From the NCBI GenBank assembly GCA_021464415.1, contig CM038471.1, forward strand, positions 75,870,414-75,934,413: a stretch of DNA of 64,000 nucleotides, in the 5' to 3' direction. This stretch comes from Lonicera japonica. Its lineage: Eukaryota > Streptophyta > Magnoliopsida > Dipsacales > Caprifoliaceae. Below the pieces are notes generated by a model. That model was given only the letters and a program-made list of their open reading frames with translations, was not told where the DNA came from and searched no databases. Made by a program: the position numbers and the translations under genes. This document shows, in pieces, positions 27,701 to 38,344 of the stretch (position 1 is the first letter of the stretch; each line of letters starts with the position of its first letter).

Positions 27701-30700
27701 GTGTTGATACAGTGACAGCAGCAGATGAAGTGCTCAAGTTTATGGCAGTGAGCTCAGATTTCACCTTAGGTAGTGCTTGGTTCGTCGAGAACCCAATGTA
27801 GTGTAAATTGTTCTCAATGTGAAGTGTTCTCTGTTTAAATAAAATTTTATGTGGCTATTTGGTTGGTGTAAAAAATGATGAATTTTTTTTCTTAATTTGT
27901 TTGATTTGTGGCATAAACTCAAGATACTAGCTAGAAAAGCTGGCCCACAAATCTGAGTCATAAGTTACTCGACCACACCACAGAACACAAGAAAACTTGT
28001 GCAGGGTAACTTCAATGTAAAATAAACATGTTTGCATGAACAGAGATACATTTGGTCATTAATTAATTAATTGAACTCACCAACCCTCTTGCTCTCCGGA
28101 AACTTCCTTTGTAACACCTTAATGTTATCCTGCAAAAGAGTACATAATACATACAAAATCAATCCACCAAGTAAGCACAAGAAGATGCATGGATCAAATA
28201 GACAATCTGCCTACATGCGATGTTATATGAGGCACACAACCATATAATTTGTGGCAACAAAAAGTGTTCAGCAGCTGAATGCTTCTGCAGGACTTAGATC
28301 ACCATTTTTTCTTCTGGGTTTAGCTGGCTTATTTCCATAACATACATAAATTGCACTTGAGTACCCTATTCCGCAGGGTGCTAGGTAGATTCACAATAGC
28401 AATATATTATTTGAACTATTTTGTAGGTTTTTGTTAAGTCTGGTTTTGGTTGGCAATTGCGCATTTCTCATGCCTACATAGATCTTGTTCCTTGTTTAAG
28501 CAGAAAAGAAATATATGAATTCGAGTAATAGAACAGCAAACCTAGTATGATTAAATTCAATGCTCATGAACAAGAAACTGGCACAATATGAATATAATAC
28601 ATCATTATGATATGCCTGTGTTGATGGAACAGGTTTTAGAAAAGGAACTGGGGTAGGTATTAAAAGCACATCTGATGGGATTTGTAAGTTATATAAAATG
28701 TTCGCCGGAGAAAAAGGAGAAATTCTTTAAGCAACATGCTTACACTAGATAATTTACATCGCTTACTGACGAATTGATTGGCTATAATGTTAGATGTTAG
28801 TTCACCATCTCACCTAGAAGCTTTAATGAAATGGAGATTTAACATGGCATCAATTGAGCAAATATTTCTGTCACACATCAACCACACTAAATCTTACAGT
28901 AAGAAAGCCAAAAACTACTGATTTTTCTTAGTAATTTATAGAGTTTATAGACTATTAACAGTTCAAGGTGATATGCGTGTGTCAATCTCACAAATATAAA
29001 TTCAGCATTGTGAATCGCAAATCTATTAAAAAAAGTAATACACATTTAGGAAGAAAAAAAATATTAAATAAGGGGCTATTAAAGCTAAAGAGAAAATGAA
29101 GAGCAATTATAAGAGGGAAATACCTATACCTTAGCAACGTCAAGACATTGGCAGTCCATGGCTGCGATAGCTACCTGTTCGTATAGAGTCCATTCTACAT
29201 CATTTAAATGTAAATTACCCATTAGTCTGAAGTGATGTCTAGTGAAAGAAAGGGCTGTAGACTATATAATTCAGTTTGAAGGAATTACAATCATGAATCT
29301 ACGTATGCAACAGAACAGCTATGAAAAATAAACTAATAATTCAAAATATGAAAATTGCCATTTCACATATTCAAAACAGCAAATAGATGGAAACTAATCC
29401 AAGATACCTGAAATATTCACTATAACGGTTACAACAGCTTATTTGTCACTATAGTTAGTTCTATGGTAGTTAGACCTCCATGCACAATGACAGATGTAAC
29501 AAAATACAATTATGCTTCCAACTTTTATGTGACGTTAACAATATGGACATCATTATACATATATAGTCCCAGAAATTATTGATATACTTATGAAGAACGA
29601 AACAGATGTTCTAAAATTTTAGCTTGCTCCCAATCCACACGCTTGGGGAAATCAACGCATGTACAGCAGTACACCCTTGAAGCTTCCCAATCCAATTTTC
29701 CTGTCTGGTAGTACCATATCTGTGGGATTGGGTCTTAAATCAACAGAAATACATACCCATGGTGGTTTCCCCAAATGAGATGGAAAAGGGGAGCAGTAGC
29801 ACTTACCTCACCAGATGTCGAATTTCATCTTGTAAGAGAGGTTCCTACAATGAAAGATTTGAGATCTTTGATCTGCAAATTGACTTCTCAAGTTGGTGGG
29901 GCTAGGGTAATAGCAGGCATTTCATAAAATTGAAAATGTACGAACCTTTTGATTTAGAACAAATAATGTTGATAACAATGAATAACAAAGGTAGTCTTTT
30001 GGAAGCTGTAATTTAAGGGGAAAAGAGGGTGGTGAAAGTACATTGGAGGACTACTACTTAGCAGCTTTTGGAAATTTTGGACAGATAGAAGTTCCCAGAA
30101 GTTCTAATATTTTCCTTACAACAGAGCTGGCAGAGTGTTATTTACTGATACAGATGATTTACATCCTTAATGGAGGACTAACAGGAGAATTAGTTTGTAA
30201 AATCAGTTGTTTTGCCCCTATTTTGATGCTTGCTTTAGTTTTCTGTCATCAGTTACTGCTACTTTGTGGAAAGTTGCAGTAACCTCAAACCACAAGCAAA
30301 ATAGTTTTGAGCAGACTGACTGTATTGAAAAGTTCACAGTTTACACACACCAAGTTAAACTAAACATGATTTCGAACTTCTCTCGTTTTTCAGATATTCT
30401 GCAAATAGTATAGAATAAAGATTAATATGATGCTTAAGTTTGACCAAATAATATCAAACTCTTTATAAAAGTGTAATTATCTACACAAAACAAAAAGAAA
30501 AAAAGTACATTCTGGCGCTAAATGTGCCCAATCTAAAGCCTAAAACATTACTCCCTCCAGCCCAAGTTAAGAATCATGGTTTTTTTACAAAAAAAACTAA
30601 TTTCAATGTAATCAATGGTAAAAAATTATGTTTATTTACTACGATAACATTTGGTCCATGAATTATATACCAAAAACGGAAACTTCACCATTAATTTGGA

Positions 30701-31723
30701 ATGCTGCAACAACAAAATAGTGACTCTTAACTTGGGAGTTGGGACTAAGGGATGATAACTCAAGAATTCTTTTGAGAGCTAGACAGTGTTTGTTTTTCCC
30801 TCTTAATGCTAAATTAAATTAAAATTAAGCATTCAGCGTTAATAGGTAAGCACAGTCTGAATGCTTAATTTACTTTCATGAAATTTTATTCCAATGGTGC
30901 CCTTATTCTTTTCCCTCATTAACTATATATATATATACTAGGTGGTTGAGGTTGCTGTTTGGTTTCAAGAATCAAATTCAATAAAAAATAATTACGCTTT
31001 CTCTTCCCTCCGATTAACACTTTCTCTTCTTTTCTACTAAAGGGAAAGATTGGGTCAAAACCAATTCGTGAGATGGCAGTCATCTTTAGCTAGTCATGGC
31101 CACAATATGCTGTTTCCTCGGATTCATTGGAACCTTGTTTTTCAAAGCGAGACTCTTCTCTCTCCTAAACTTCCAAACACGTCAGTTTCATCTGGTGACA
31201 GTTTAAGGAGATCTATAAATACTGTGAGGAACAAACGTCTACAATATCTCCAAATAAAGTAAATACTGTGAGGCATATTGGTGGACCACATTCTAAAAAT
31301 ATTTAAACTTGGGGACGGATCCTAATTTTTTTCATAAAAGAACTGCAAGACCTAAAGGTTCTAGGACTATGTATCACAGACGAACCAAAATCAACAGAAA
31401 AAACAATCGTACAAACATCACATACAAATCAATCTCACCTCAATTAACACACAAATACTAAGAAAATCCAAACAAATAAACTGTTCAAATCAGAAGGAGA
31501 ATATATGAAATTAAATCTGTGGCATTAAAGTGATACCATCAGAACCGAGCGCGGATCGTTTCTTGGGATCGTTTAAGATGGAGAGACCGTACTTCAAGAC
31601 CTTGTCGGATCGACGAAGCTTGAGCTTCCGTACGAGAGATAAATACTCCCACGCCCCTCCCCCACCGTTCTCCACCTGGTTCTCTAGCGTCTTCACTTGT
31701 TCTTCCTCTGTTTTACTCACCAT
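19838..31723 (-). CDS. EMC2: ER membrane protein complex subunit 2 (EMC2), TPR protein
   Basis: Nine exons join in phase to 303 residues: 31537-31723, 29130-29194, 28081-28129, 24509-24603, 24031-24116, 23877-23936, 23651-23732, 21767-21880, 19838-20011. The length and whole sequence match plant EMC2: MVSKTEEEQVKTLENQVENG at the start, then WTLYEQVAIAAMDCQCLDVA, KGSWAEAEKAYSSLLEDNP, AIEWLNKYLE, YKQAVFCYEELILSQP, TLGGLENLQTAKKYY, ELTGGKNTRALFG and AIAQLTKGRNKEEKESSELQ. TPR-like helical pairs fall at about 112-131, 147-166 and 180-199. EMC2 is the soluble cytosolic scaffold of the EMC, which inserts weak or tail-anchored membrane segments into the ER membrane. There is no signal peptide or membrane span, as expected. 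Introns range from 94 bp to 3.5 kb and hold MITEs and a LINE fragment. The gene appears intact. Confidence 0.95.
20363..20571. mobile_element. Stowaway-like MITE in EMC2 intron 8
   Basis: Terminal inverted repeat CTTCCTCTGTCTCAACTTGATAG pairs with CTATCAATTTGAGATAGGGG at the other end, and both ends sit beside TA. The sequence resembles the CTCCxTCxGTCCCAAxTT ends of Stowaway/Tc1-mariner MITEs. About 209 bp, no coding capacity. Confidence 0.7.
20722..20785. repeat. Short direct repeat
   Basis: TTTAACCAATGTTCTGTGGGAT occurs at about 20711-20732 and again at about 20763-20784, in EMC2 intron 8. Origin unknown. Confidence 0.7.
20970..21180. mobile_element. Second Stowaway-like MITE in EMC2 intron 8
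   Basis: The left end TTACTCCATTCCAAATTGATAG is the imperfect inverse of the right end TCTTATTTGGGACGAGGGGAGTA, with TA at both borders. It has the same family look as the MITE at 20363-20571, but the ends differ enough to be separate insertions. Confidence 0.7.
21704..21760. repeat. Compound (GT)n(GA)n microsatellite beside an EMC2 splice donor
   Basis: About 26 bp of GT repeats followed by about 30 bp of GA repeats ends at the base before GCTCACC. On the minus-strand transcript the donor of exon 8 (CTTG|GTGAGC) is followed at once by (TC)n then (AC)n. Length variation would alter the sequence directly downstream of the donor. Confidence 0.9.
22262..22405. repeat. Tandem ~72-bp duplication in EMC2 intron 7
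   Basis: Two copies of ACAAGGTCCAAAAGGAATTC..TTC(A)TTGCA.T.TT.CCGGGTTCTTGGTAT start at about 22267 and 22339. CATAGGTGACAA occurs on both flanks (about 22258 and 22420), so the block sits between short direct repeats next to the LINE fragment. Confidence 0.8.
22424..22922 (+). mobile_element. 3' end of a LINE (zf-RVT region and A-rich tail) in EMC2 intron 7
   Basis: The plus strand encodes WRCSCMAVMWCIWRERNKRI then FEETEEELEKTW and stops after about 75 codons. This matches the zinc-binding (zf-RVT) C-terminus of plant L1-type reverse transcriptases (pattern W...P..LMWCIWRERN.R.F). A T/G-rich 3' region follows and ends near 22922 in an A-rich tail (CAAAAAAATAAATAAAAAA), as expected for a target-primed 5'-truncated LINE. 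It lies antisense to EMC2. Confidence 0.7.
25003..25022. repeat. CT microsatellite in EMC2 intron 3
   Basis: (CT)10-type run with no other feature. Confidence 0.85.
26780..27095 (+). mobile_element. Possible solo LTR with primer-site remnant in EMC2 intron 3
   Basis: The plus strand has a TATA-like TTATATAAATAGAGGCAC (about 27014-27031), then within 60 bp the motif TATTAGAGCCATAAG, which looks like the usual plant primer site TATCAGAGCCATGG. A related TATA block (CTATAAATAGAGGCACTCAA) recurs at about 37025 in the duplicated segment. The left border and a target duplication were not found. Confidence 0.35.
27230..28650. repeat. Segment containing EMC2 exon 3 that is duplicated at 37.1-38.3 kb
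   Basis: Collinear with 37,080-38,340 in the same orientation. Shared landmarks: CCAGTTAATACACTGTG (27226 and 37083), GGTTTAGTTTCTAAACTTC-like, CTTAGGTxGTGxTTGG, AACTTGTGCAGGGTAA, the 49-bp exon 3, AGTACATAATACATACAAAA, and the final GATATxCCTGTxTTGAT. Similarity is broken by indels. This copy holds the functional exon. Confidence 0.85.
27530..27655. repeat. Internal ~68-bp tandem duplication
   Basis: GGAAAAGTACTTGATCCATA then AATCCAAGCAT..ATTACATATAGG repeats about 68 bp later with few changes (GGAAAAGTACTCTATCCATA). It lies in EMC2 intron 3. Confidence 0.75.
30549..30756. mobile_element. Stowaway-like MITE in EMC2 intron 1
   Basis: Left end TACTCCCTCCAGCCCAAGTT and right end AACTTGGGAGTTGGGACTAA form an imperfect inverted repeat extending through AAGAATCA / TGACTCTT. 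Borders are TA-like. About 208 bp, non-coding. Confidence 0.78.
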
Positions 31724-32100
31724 CTCTGTCTATCTATATGATGAACTGATGAAGAGAGATGTATTTGTGCAATTTTGATTTTGTGAAAAGGTCGGACGGA
31801 AGAAAGAGAGGTTGGGTGCAAAATAACATGCCCGTCTTTGGACTACTAGCTAGTTGTATATGCTACTAGGCTACCATCCAAATCCAATCAACAAGGACTC
31901 CTCACGTGCAAGGCACGTGTTTGTTGTGTTTATTTAGGTGATTATGATGATCTTCTTTGAGTGTCTTTCAGTGGTATAATCAAAATAATAATTGATGATG
32001 TACATTATTAATTTAATTTGTTTCGTCAATTACGAGTTGACACGTAGCCTTTTAGTTTTTTAATTAGGCCTATTCTAGCGAGAGAAGTTCGAAGGAGCCC
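31724..32100. other. Upstream region of EMC2
   Basis: No clear TATA box. Two CACGTG palindromes (G-boxes) are listed separately. Otherwise AT-rich with no coding potential. Confidence 0.5.
31903..31919. promoter_or_regulatory. Pair of G-boxes upstream of EMC2
   Basis: Two perfect CACGTG hexamers (31903-31908 and 31914-31919) lie 5 bp apart, about 180-200 bp upstream of the EMC2 start codon. G-boxes are bound by plant bZIP and bHLH factors. A nearby CCAAT (31884-31888) is 14 bp away, not the 9-10 bp of an ER stress element. The role is inferred from position only. Confidence 0.4.
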
Positions 32101-32104
32101 TATT

Positions 32105-32760
32105 GGGCAACTGTAAGAAATATATAGTCCCTCAAGAATTGGGTACCCGCTCGAGAGTTATTATGTACAGCGAATTGTGAAACTCGAGTTCCAGAACTCT
32201 TTTGGCGAGCTATGGTGCTCCCTCTCGCCCAACCACTCTGCCATAGTGGTTTGCAAAATTATGAGCGACTGCCACCTGCTCTGCAGAGCGCGCATAACTC
32301 TTGTCACTTTCATTAAATGTATACCAATTACATTTAATGCACCGGAATTCATGGAAAAGTAAAGTCAGAGTTGGTAATGGCTAAGCATGGCCCCAGACTT
32401 GCTCTGGGAGCTCTGGCCACACATTTCCTCCTAGTCATATATATATACAAGAAGCATTTCCTTCTTTCAACAACTAAGTTCAATCCAACGACAACAACCA
32501 GACAAATCTAAGAACAGATATAATCCAGTATTTAATAGTAAGAAGACGAGAGAAATAGAAGCTTAGAGCACTCAGTAGAACTCCTAGAATATAGAAGCCA
32601 AAACTCATGTAACTCAAGCATACTCTTCTTGTAATATTGTGAAGATAAAAAAGTTAGATAGATTTTTGTGAGTTTGTAATAGTTGTTTGTTCATCATCAA
32701 TATAAAGCAAACCGAGCTCCTAACTCTATTTCACAGAGGATGATTAACTAGTATCTTCAT
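32105..32760 (+). mobile_element. Possible solo LTR, ~640 bp
   Basis: The block starts near TGTAAGAAATATATAGTCCC and ends near TTTCACA. It has higher GC than its flanks, a TATA-like CATATATATATACAAG (about 32436) followed by a leader-like C/A-rich tract, and a 3' part resembling a polyadenylation region. Order and size fit an LTR. No 5-bp target duplication or primer site was found, so other interpretations remain open. Confidence 0.35.
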
Positions 32761-32869
32761 ACCAGGTCAACCTCGTATATACATTCTTGACTCTGTTGGT
32801 TTGTTACATTTATTATATCAATTATTTAATCCGATCATTTGACTGTGTAGTCTAAAATACCCTTTTAAT

Positions 32870-32985
32870 TTTTAGCACCAATAACAACTATAATCAAATT
32901 TAATAATATTGACTAAAAATACTACCCAAATGATATAATTAAATTTTAGCAACATTTTAACAAATAACTAAATCTACTCCATTTA
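32870..32985. repeat. Direct-repeat copy of the foldback interior
   Basis: This stretch matches 33,285-33,400 in direct orientation (TATAATCAAATTTAA.AAT, AAAAATACTACCC.AATG, TTTTAACAAATAACTAAAT). It abuts the left arm of the foldback element, suggesting a nested or rearranged insertion of the same family. Confidence 0.75.
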
Positions 32986-33674
32986 GAGCATCTCCAATAA
33001 AATAATTAAAATTGAATAATCAAAACGACTTTTTATTATCTATTTAATAAGTTGTTAAAGTTAACAATGTAACCATCCTCAATGGTTATTTTTTCTCGGT
33101 AATCAAATTTGTGGGGTCCATTATATTGATTGACCACAAATTAATCAATTTGAATTTTGTTTTAAAAAAATGAGGGAAAGATGATTTGAATTTAAAAAGA
33201 TTATCTTTTACCCAATAGAATTAGTAGGCCCTCATTTTAATTATTGAAGAATGTTGTTAAAGTATTTCTAATGGGATAATCAAAATAACAATTATAATCA
33301 AATTTAACAATGTTTGCTAAAAATACTACCCCAATGGCATAATCAAATTTTAGCAATCTTTTAACAAATAACTAAATTTACTCCGTTTATAATCAAAGTT
33401 AACAACTTTCTTCAATAACCAAAATGGGGGGCCACCAATTCTATTGAGTAAATGTGAATTTTTTTTCAAATTTAAATAGTCTTTCCCTTTTTTTAAACAA
33501 AATTCAAATTGATTAATTTGTAGCCAATCAATATAATGGACCCCACAAATTTGGTTATTTAGAAAAAATAGCCATCGGGGATGGCTGCATTGTTAACTTT
33601 AACAACTTACTAAATGGATAATCAAAAGTCATTTTTGATTATTTAATTTTGGTTATTACATTGGAGATACTCTT
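32986..33674. mobile_element. Foldback element with ~270-bp inverted arms
   Basis: The left arm (about 32986-33260) and right arm (about 33400-33674) are inverted copies at roughly 80% identity. Matching landmarks are AGAGCATCTCCAATAAAATA versus the inverse of the right end (AGAGTATCTCCAATGTAATA), TTGTTAAAGTTAACAATG, and AAATTTGTGGGGTCCATTAT. The spacer is about 140 bp. The GAGCATCTCCAAT terminus is common among plant MITEs. Transcripts could form a long hairpin. No coding capacity. Confidence 0.88.
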
Positions 33675-33679
33675 AGTGT

Positions 33680-36600
33680 TAACCCAGTCGAGAGCAACAA
33701 AGGTTTGCTCAGTATATACGGATATTTAAATTTAAGGCGATAGTAGAAGCAGCTGTACTTTTCTCATCACTTTTTTATTTAGGCATTCATACTAATTTTT
33801 TAATTTTGAAAAGGTACACTAGCAATAAAAGCACCCAATCGTTATAGCATTTTTTGAAAATATTCTTTTATCTTCCTTCGAGAGTTATATATAAGTCAAA
33901 TGATTGCTTGTAATGTCAAGTCAATTCAACAATAAATTAAATTAAACTTTTTTTTTTACAATGATCACAAAATAAAACTTTAATTGGCTAGTTGGGGTTG
34001 TGATGTGAAGAGGATTTTGATGACATTCTATCACTAAAATTCGATATGAACATGGAATGAATACAATTTTTTATGATAATAAGGTTCACACCGTTATTGA
34101 AAATTTGGTCACTTCAGCGTTGAAAGTATTTTAAATCAATATATTAACAATACAAACTAGATAAAGTATCAAATGGAAAATGTTGTATGGACACTATTTA
34201 AAATGGCCATATAAAATCGTTTGTTACCGATTTTTCATTATACAAATATAACAAATCTCTCACATAATGAGAAGCAAACATATATATATATATATATATA
34301 AGTTGTATAACCAAAAAGAAGGAAGACTTGTTTGTTTTCAAATGAATCACTACAAGCAAGACTTAGGATAATAGATGGATTGAATTATAAAGTAATAAAA
34401 GAATTCTTCAATTTTAATTAAGAGAGAGGACAATAAATGTGAAGATAGGCAATATATTTATTATTTTTTAAATAGTAAATATAACTCAAAAAGAAATCGA
34501 AAGGGAAGGATCATGACTTTAATTTGTCAATATAATTCAAAAAAGAAAAATAAATTGACATTGTGATTGAAGAAATACAAAACTAATTGTGAACATAATC
34601 TAAATTTAAACTACGAGCCCTCTAAAAAATTCTTGGAGTTTTTGTTTTAGTGCTCCTATTTGCCACTTCTTGTTAATGCAGTAGAGATCTATCTTTTTAT
34701 TGATTGATCATGCACAATTTATTAATGTTTAGCAATACATATTCAAAAACACCTTTATCTTTAATTGTTTTTTACATACCGACCTACATCCTCTCTAAAC
34801 TCGCATTTTGTTCCTCAAGATTTTGTCTAGTTTCCTTTCAAGCATTCATTTATTGATCATGTTCCCTATAAATACTATAGCACCATTAATTTGATAACAA
34901 CATATAAAATAATAAAAAAATCATTTTTAATGTAAGAAGTTTAAGCATATGATGAGATACTCTTCATCTCATGCTATGAGTAGATGTCCTCCATCATTCA
35001 TTGTTTTTTGTGGAAAAATTTTCTTCTCTAATCCTCAAAGAAAAATTTTCCATGAAAAAATTAACAAATCTCAACTTATTTTCTTACTTCTTACAAAAAT
35101 CAATTGTTTTCATGTTTTTATCAAATAGATCCTATAAGTATATATTTACTTCCTAACCTCTCGTGTAACAATTTTCGGTGTCAATACATTGTGTTCAAGT
35201 CAAACCATTTGTTTTCCTTCAATATTTGATACCACGCTAATTGTTTCATGAGATAATGGAAAAAAAGTTCAAAAGCAATTTAACAATATAAACTTTGATC
35301 TGTGCTTTTTTGTTTTTCGGAAATGGAGATTAGTCAATTTAATGAGTTGTACAGAGATGGTTTTGGGTTTTTCTGGTTTTAATGGAACAAAACAAAATTT
35401 GATATGTGTTTACTTAATTGCTAGTAAGTGATTTCTTGTTTCCCCTTGTAGCTGTTTGCTGGAATTTGATTGATTGAATTTTTTAACTTACCAACGAAAG
35501 TGATTTTGTTTATATTAACATGTTTATTCATTTTTGTCTCTCAAATACAACCCGAATAGCCATCAGGTGATGTGTTTTTAGAAAAAAATTTGCTGCAAGC
35601 AAGATGAGTGAAGAACTAAAACTACCAAAAATCGATACAAACTCGATCTAACACGATTAAATAACCCTTAGTTTTATTAAAAGTCAAAAAAGATTTTACC
35701 GGGCCTAACAGGTCATTCGAATTAGTTAAGAGTGAGCATGTAACTGTTTGTTATAATTTTGTCTCAAATTGGTTAACCCAATAACTAACTTAATTTGTTA
35801 AGGTTCACTCATCAACTTATAACTTCCTATTTTTTAATGTATAACTTTGTCAGTTCTACAAACAATGCATCTCCTAATATGACATTGGGAATTTAGCAGA
35901 ATGACAATCACATCCCAAATGTATATGACAAAGAATTAAGCATGTCACAATAATAAAAAGTAAATAACACCAATAATTATTTAGTATTGGCAAATCGCCA
36001 CTAGTCCACAAATAGAGCCGATTTCACTATTGAAATAAAACCTGTACAATGTAAGGACTGCAAGAAAATACGATCTCTTGCTCTTAATCCAAGTACACCC
36101 AATCTCTCACAAGGAAATAAAAGTTTACACAACAAACTCTCTCACAGTTTAACATCACACAAGAGTAAACTATTTTCTTTCACTACACTTCTAAATTTTC
36201 TCTATGCATGTCACACCATACTTATACACAATTTCACACAACAATAGGAACATAAGTTGTATCCTGTAGCCCATAACTAAGGACACAAATGCTCTTTTGG
36301 TTCGAAATTTTATTTGTTCTTAGAACCCGAAATGGCATTTCACACGTAAAGTTTGAAACTCATCAACTTATGATTGACATAAACTATAAGAAACACATAT
36401 GTGAGAAATTATCAATTTAGGATTCCGAGAATGAACAAATCTCGAACTAAACGAGCATTGAGAGGAGATGAAAACGAAAAAGAAAAGCAGGTGGTAGCAG
36501 CAACAAAGTTTTAGCTTCAAATTTTGTGCAATCAGAATAGTCACAAAATCACTGGAGTCCTATTATGCCAAAAGCCAACATTTTTTACTTCTTCTAAAAT

Positions 36601-37075
36601 ACAAGAAACCTAACACATGAATATATCCTATTCCATTTGAATTTTTTTGCTAGATAGCCATGTTAAATTATGAGAAGAAAAGAACTTTAATACAATTCAA
36701 TCATGTGTCAAATCTTTTAAAGGTAATCATATACAACTATTACACATTTGCAAACAAAATATATTTTTCCAAATATAAATGTCCTAATAGAAATCTACCT
36801 GCTCCACCAGCTAATGAAGTCAGCCAACTGCATGTACAAGAAAAAAAAATTGGTATTAATTAAGATCATCCACAATGGTAGAGCATATTGCATATGTAGT
36901 GTACTACAAATTAAAAGTTTTGGTGATGTGTATTCAGTTTCCAGATGTCCATATGATGCATATGATGGTATACAATAGTATAGTGCATGTGATGCATTTT
37001 CAGAGCATATCCCTAATATTTTTCTATAAATAGAGGCACTCAATCTACATAAATACGGCACTCCGTTTTTGAATA
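33680..37075. other. AT-rich intergenic DNA without a recognised gene
   Basis: Contains an (AT)n run at about 34279-34301 and a MITE half-copy (34948-35135). Open frames near 36,660-37,109 are short and AT-driven. Nothing else is identifiable. Confidence 0.6.
34948..35135 (-). mobile_element. Partial copy of the 50.0-kb MITE family
   Basis: The reverse complement shares AATAAGTTGAGAT, ATGGAGGACATxTACTCA, GAGATG.A.AGTATCTCATC and AAAATTTTxCTTTG with the element at 50027-50340. Only part of the inverted-repeat structure remains. Confidence 0.65.
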
Positions 37076-37079
37076 TGAA

Positions 37080-38340
37080 ATTGCCAGTTAATACACTGTG
37101 CAAGCACACTAAAATGGTTTAGTTTCTAAACTTCTAAGCCCTCCAACTTTGTTTTACAAGAAAGAATTAAAGGTTCGTTACAAGTTTTACATCATAAAAA
37201 GGGAAAGTAAACAACATCATACTTACATATATAGGGTTTTCATATTAATTAAGGTCATATATAAACATTCAAAATCAAGCATGTAGCTCAAATTTTAAAA
37301 AATCATACGATATTTTGGGTAAGGTATTCACTCTATTGGTTAATGCTAAAATACAAGCATCAATATAACATTATAGAACATACTTGAGGAAGTATCAACA
37401 GTGTTGATACAATGATAGCAGCAGAGGAAGTGCCAAGATTAATGGCAGTGAGCTCATATTTCATCTTAGGTTGTGTTTGGTTTTGAGAACCCAATGTATT
37501 GCAAATCGTTTTCAATAATGTGAAGTATGTATTTACTATCCAAATAATATTATACTTTGCGGCTTGTTGGTTGGTATAAGAAATAATCAAAAATAACTTG
37601 GACCACAAATCCAAGTCACAAGTTACTTAACCACACAAAACACAAGTAAACTTGTGCAGGGTAATTTTCATTTAGTCATGTAAACTAAGCTGTTCAATGA
37701 GCAAATATATATTTGGAAATTAATTAATTGAACTCACCAACCCTCTTGCTATCTAGAAACCTATATCGTAACACTTTAATGTTGTCTTGCAAAATAGTAC
37801 ATAATACATACAAAATTAAGCATAACTACCAATCCGTCTAATAAGCACAAGAAGATACATCAAGCAGATTGACAGTTAGACAAATGGCAAAAGAAGCTAG
37901 CCTACACGCTGCTATAGTTATATGAGATACACAATTACATCAAATTGTGGTCATAAAAAGAGTTAAGCTTGCACGGTTTGTTTTCATAACGTACATAAAT
38001 TGCACTAGAATACCTTACTTTTTAGGTCATAGGAACCTTCTCAAGAGCAATATGTATTTTCACCTATTTTATAGGTTTCTGTGCAGTCTAGTTTAAGGTT
38101 GGCATTTTGCTGTTTTGTTTTCTGCTTTCTATTATATGACATACCACGGACTGCGCATTTGTCGCTGCTATATATATTTTGTTTAATTTTTTTAAGCAGG
38201 AAATAGACGAATGTTCTAGAGTAATAGACCAGCAAACCTAGTATGTTTATATTCAATGCTCAGGAATAGGAAAGCTGCACAATAGATTAGTATGATATTC
38301 CTGTATTGATAGAACATGTTTTAATTAGAATAGAAACTTG
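37080..38340. pseudogene. Duplicated EMC2 segment with decayed exon 3 copy
   Basis: Collinear with 27,230-28,650 in EMC2. The exon copy is 37738-37786 on the minus strand, the same 49-bp length as the real exon 28081-28129. It translates to DNIKVLRYRFLDSKRV against DNIKVLQRKFPESKRV, so four residues differ. The donor GTGAG is kept, while the acceptor changed from GCAG|GAT to GCAAG|AC, still offering an AG one base later. It sits about 6 kb upstream of EMC2 with no other exon copy nearby, so it cannot encode EMC2 alone. Confidence 0.85.
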
Positions 38341-38344
38341 GGAA

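Noticed and set aside
31884..31908. ER stress response element (CCAAT plus CACG) upstream of EMC2
   Set aside because: The spacing between CCAAT and CACG is 14 bp, not the 9-10 bp required by the known element, so only the G-boxes are reported.
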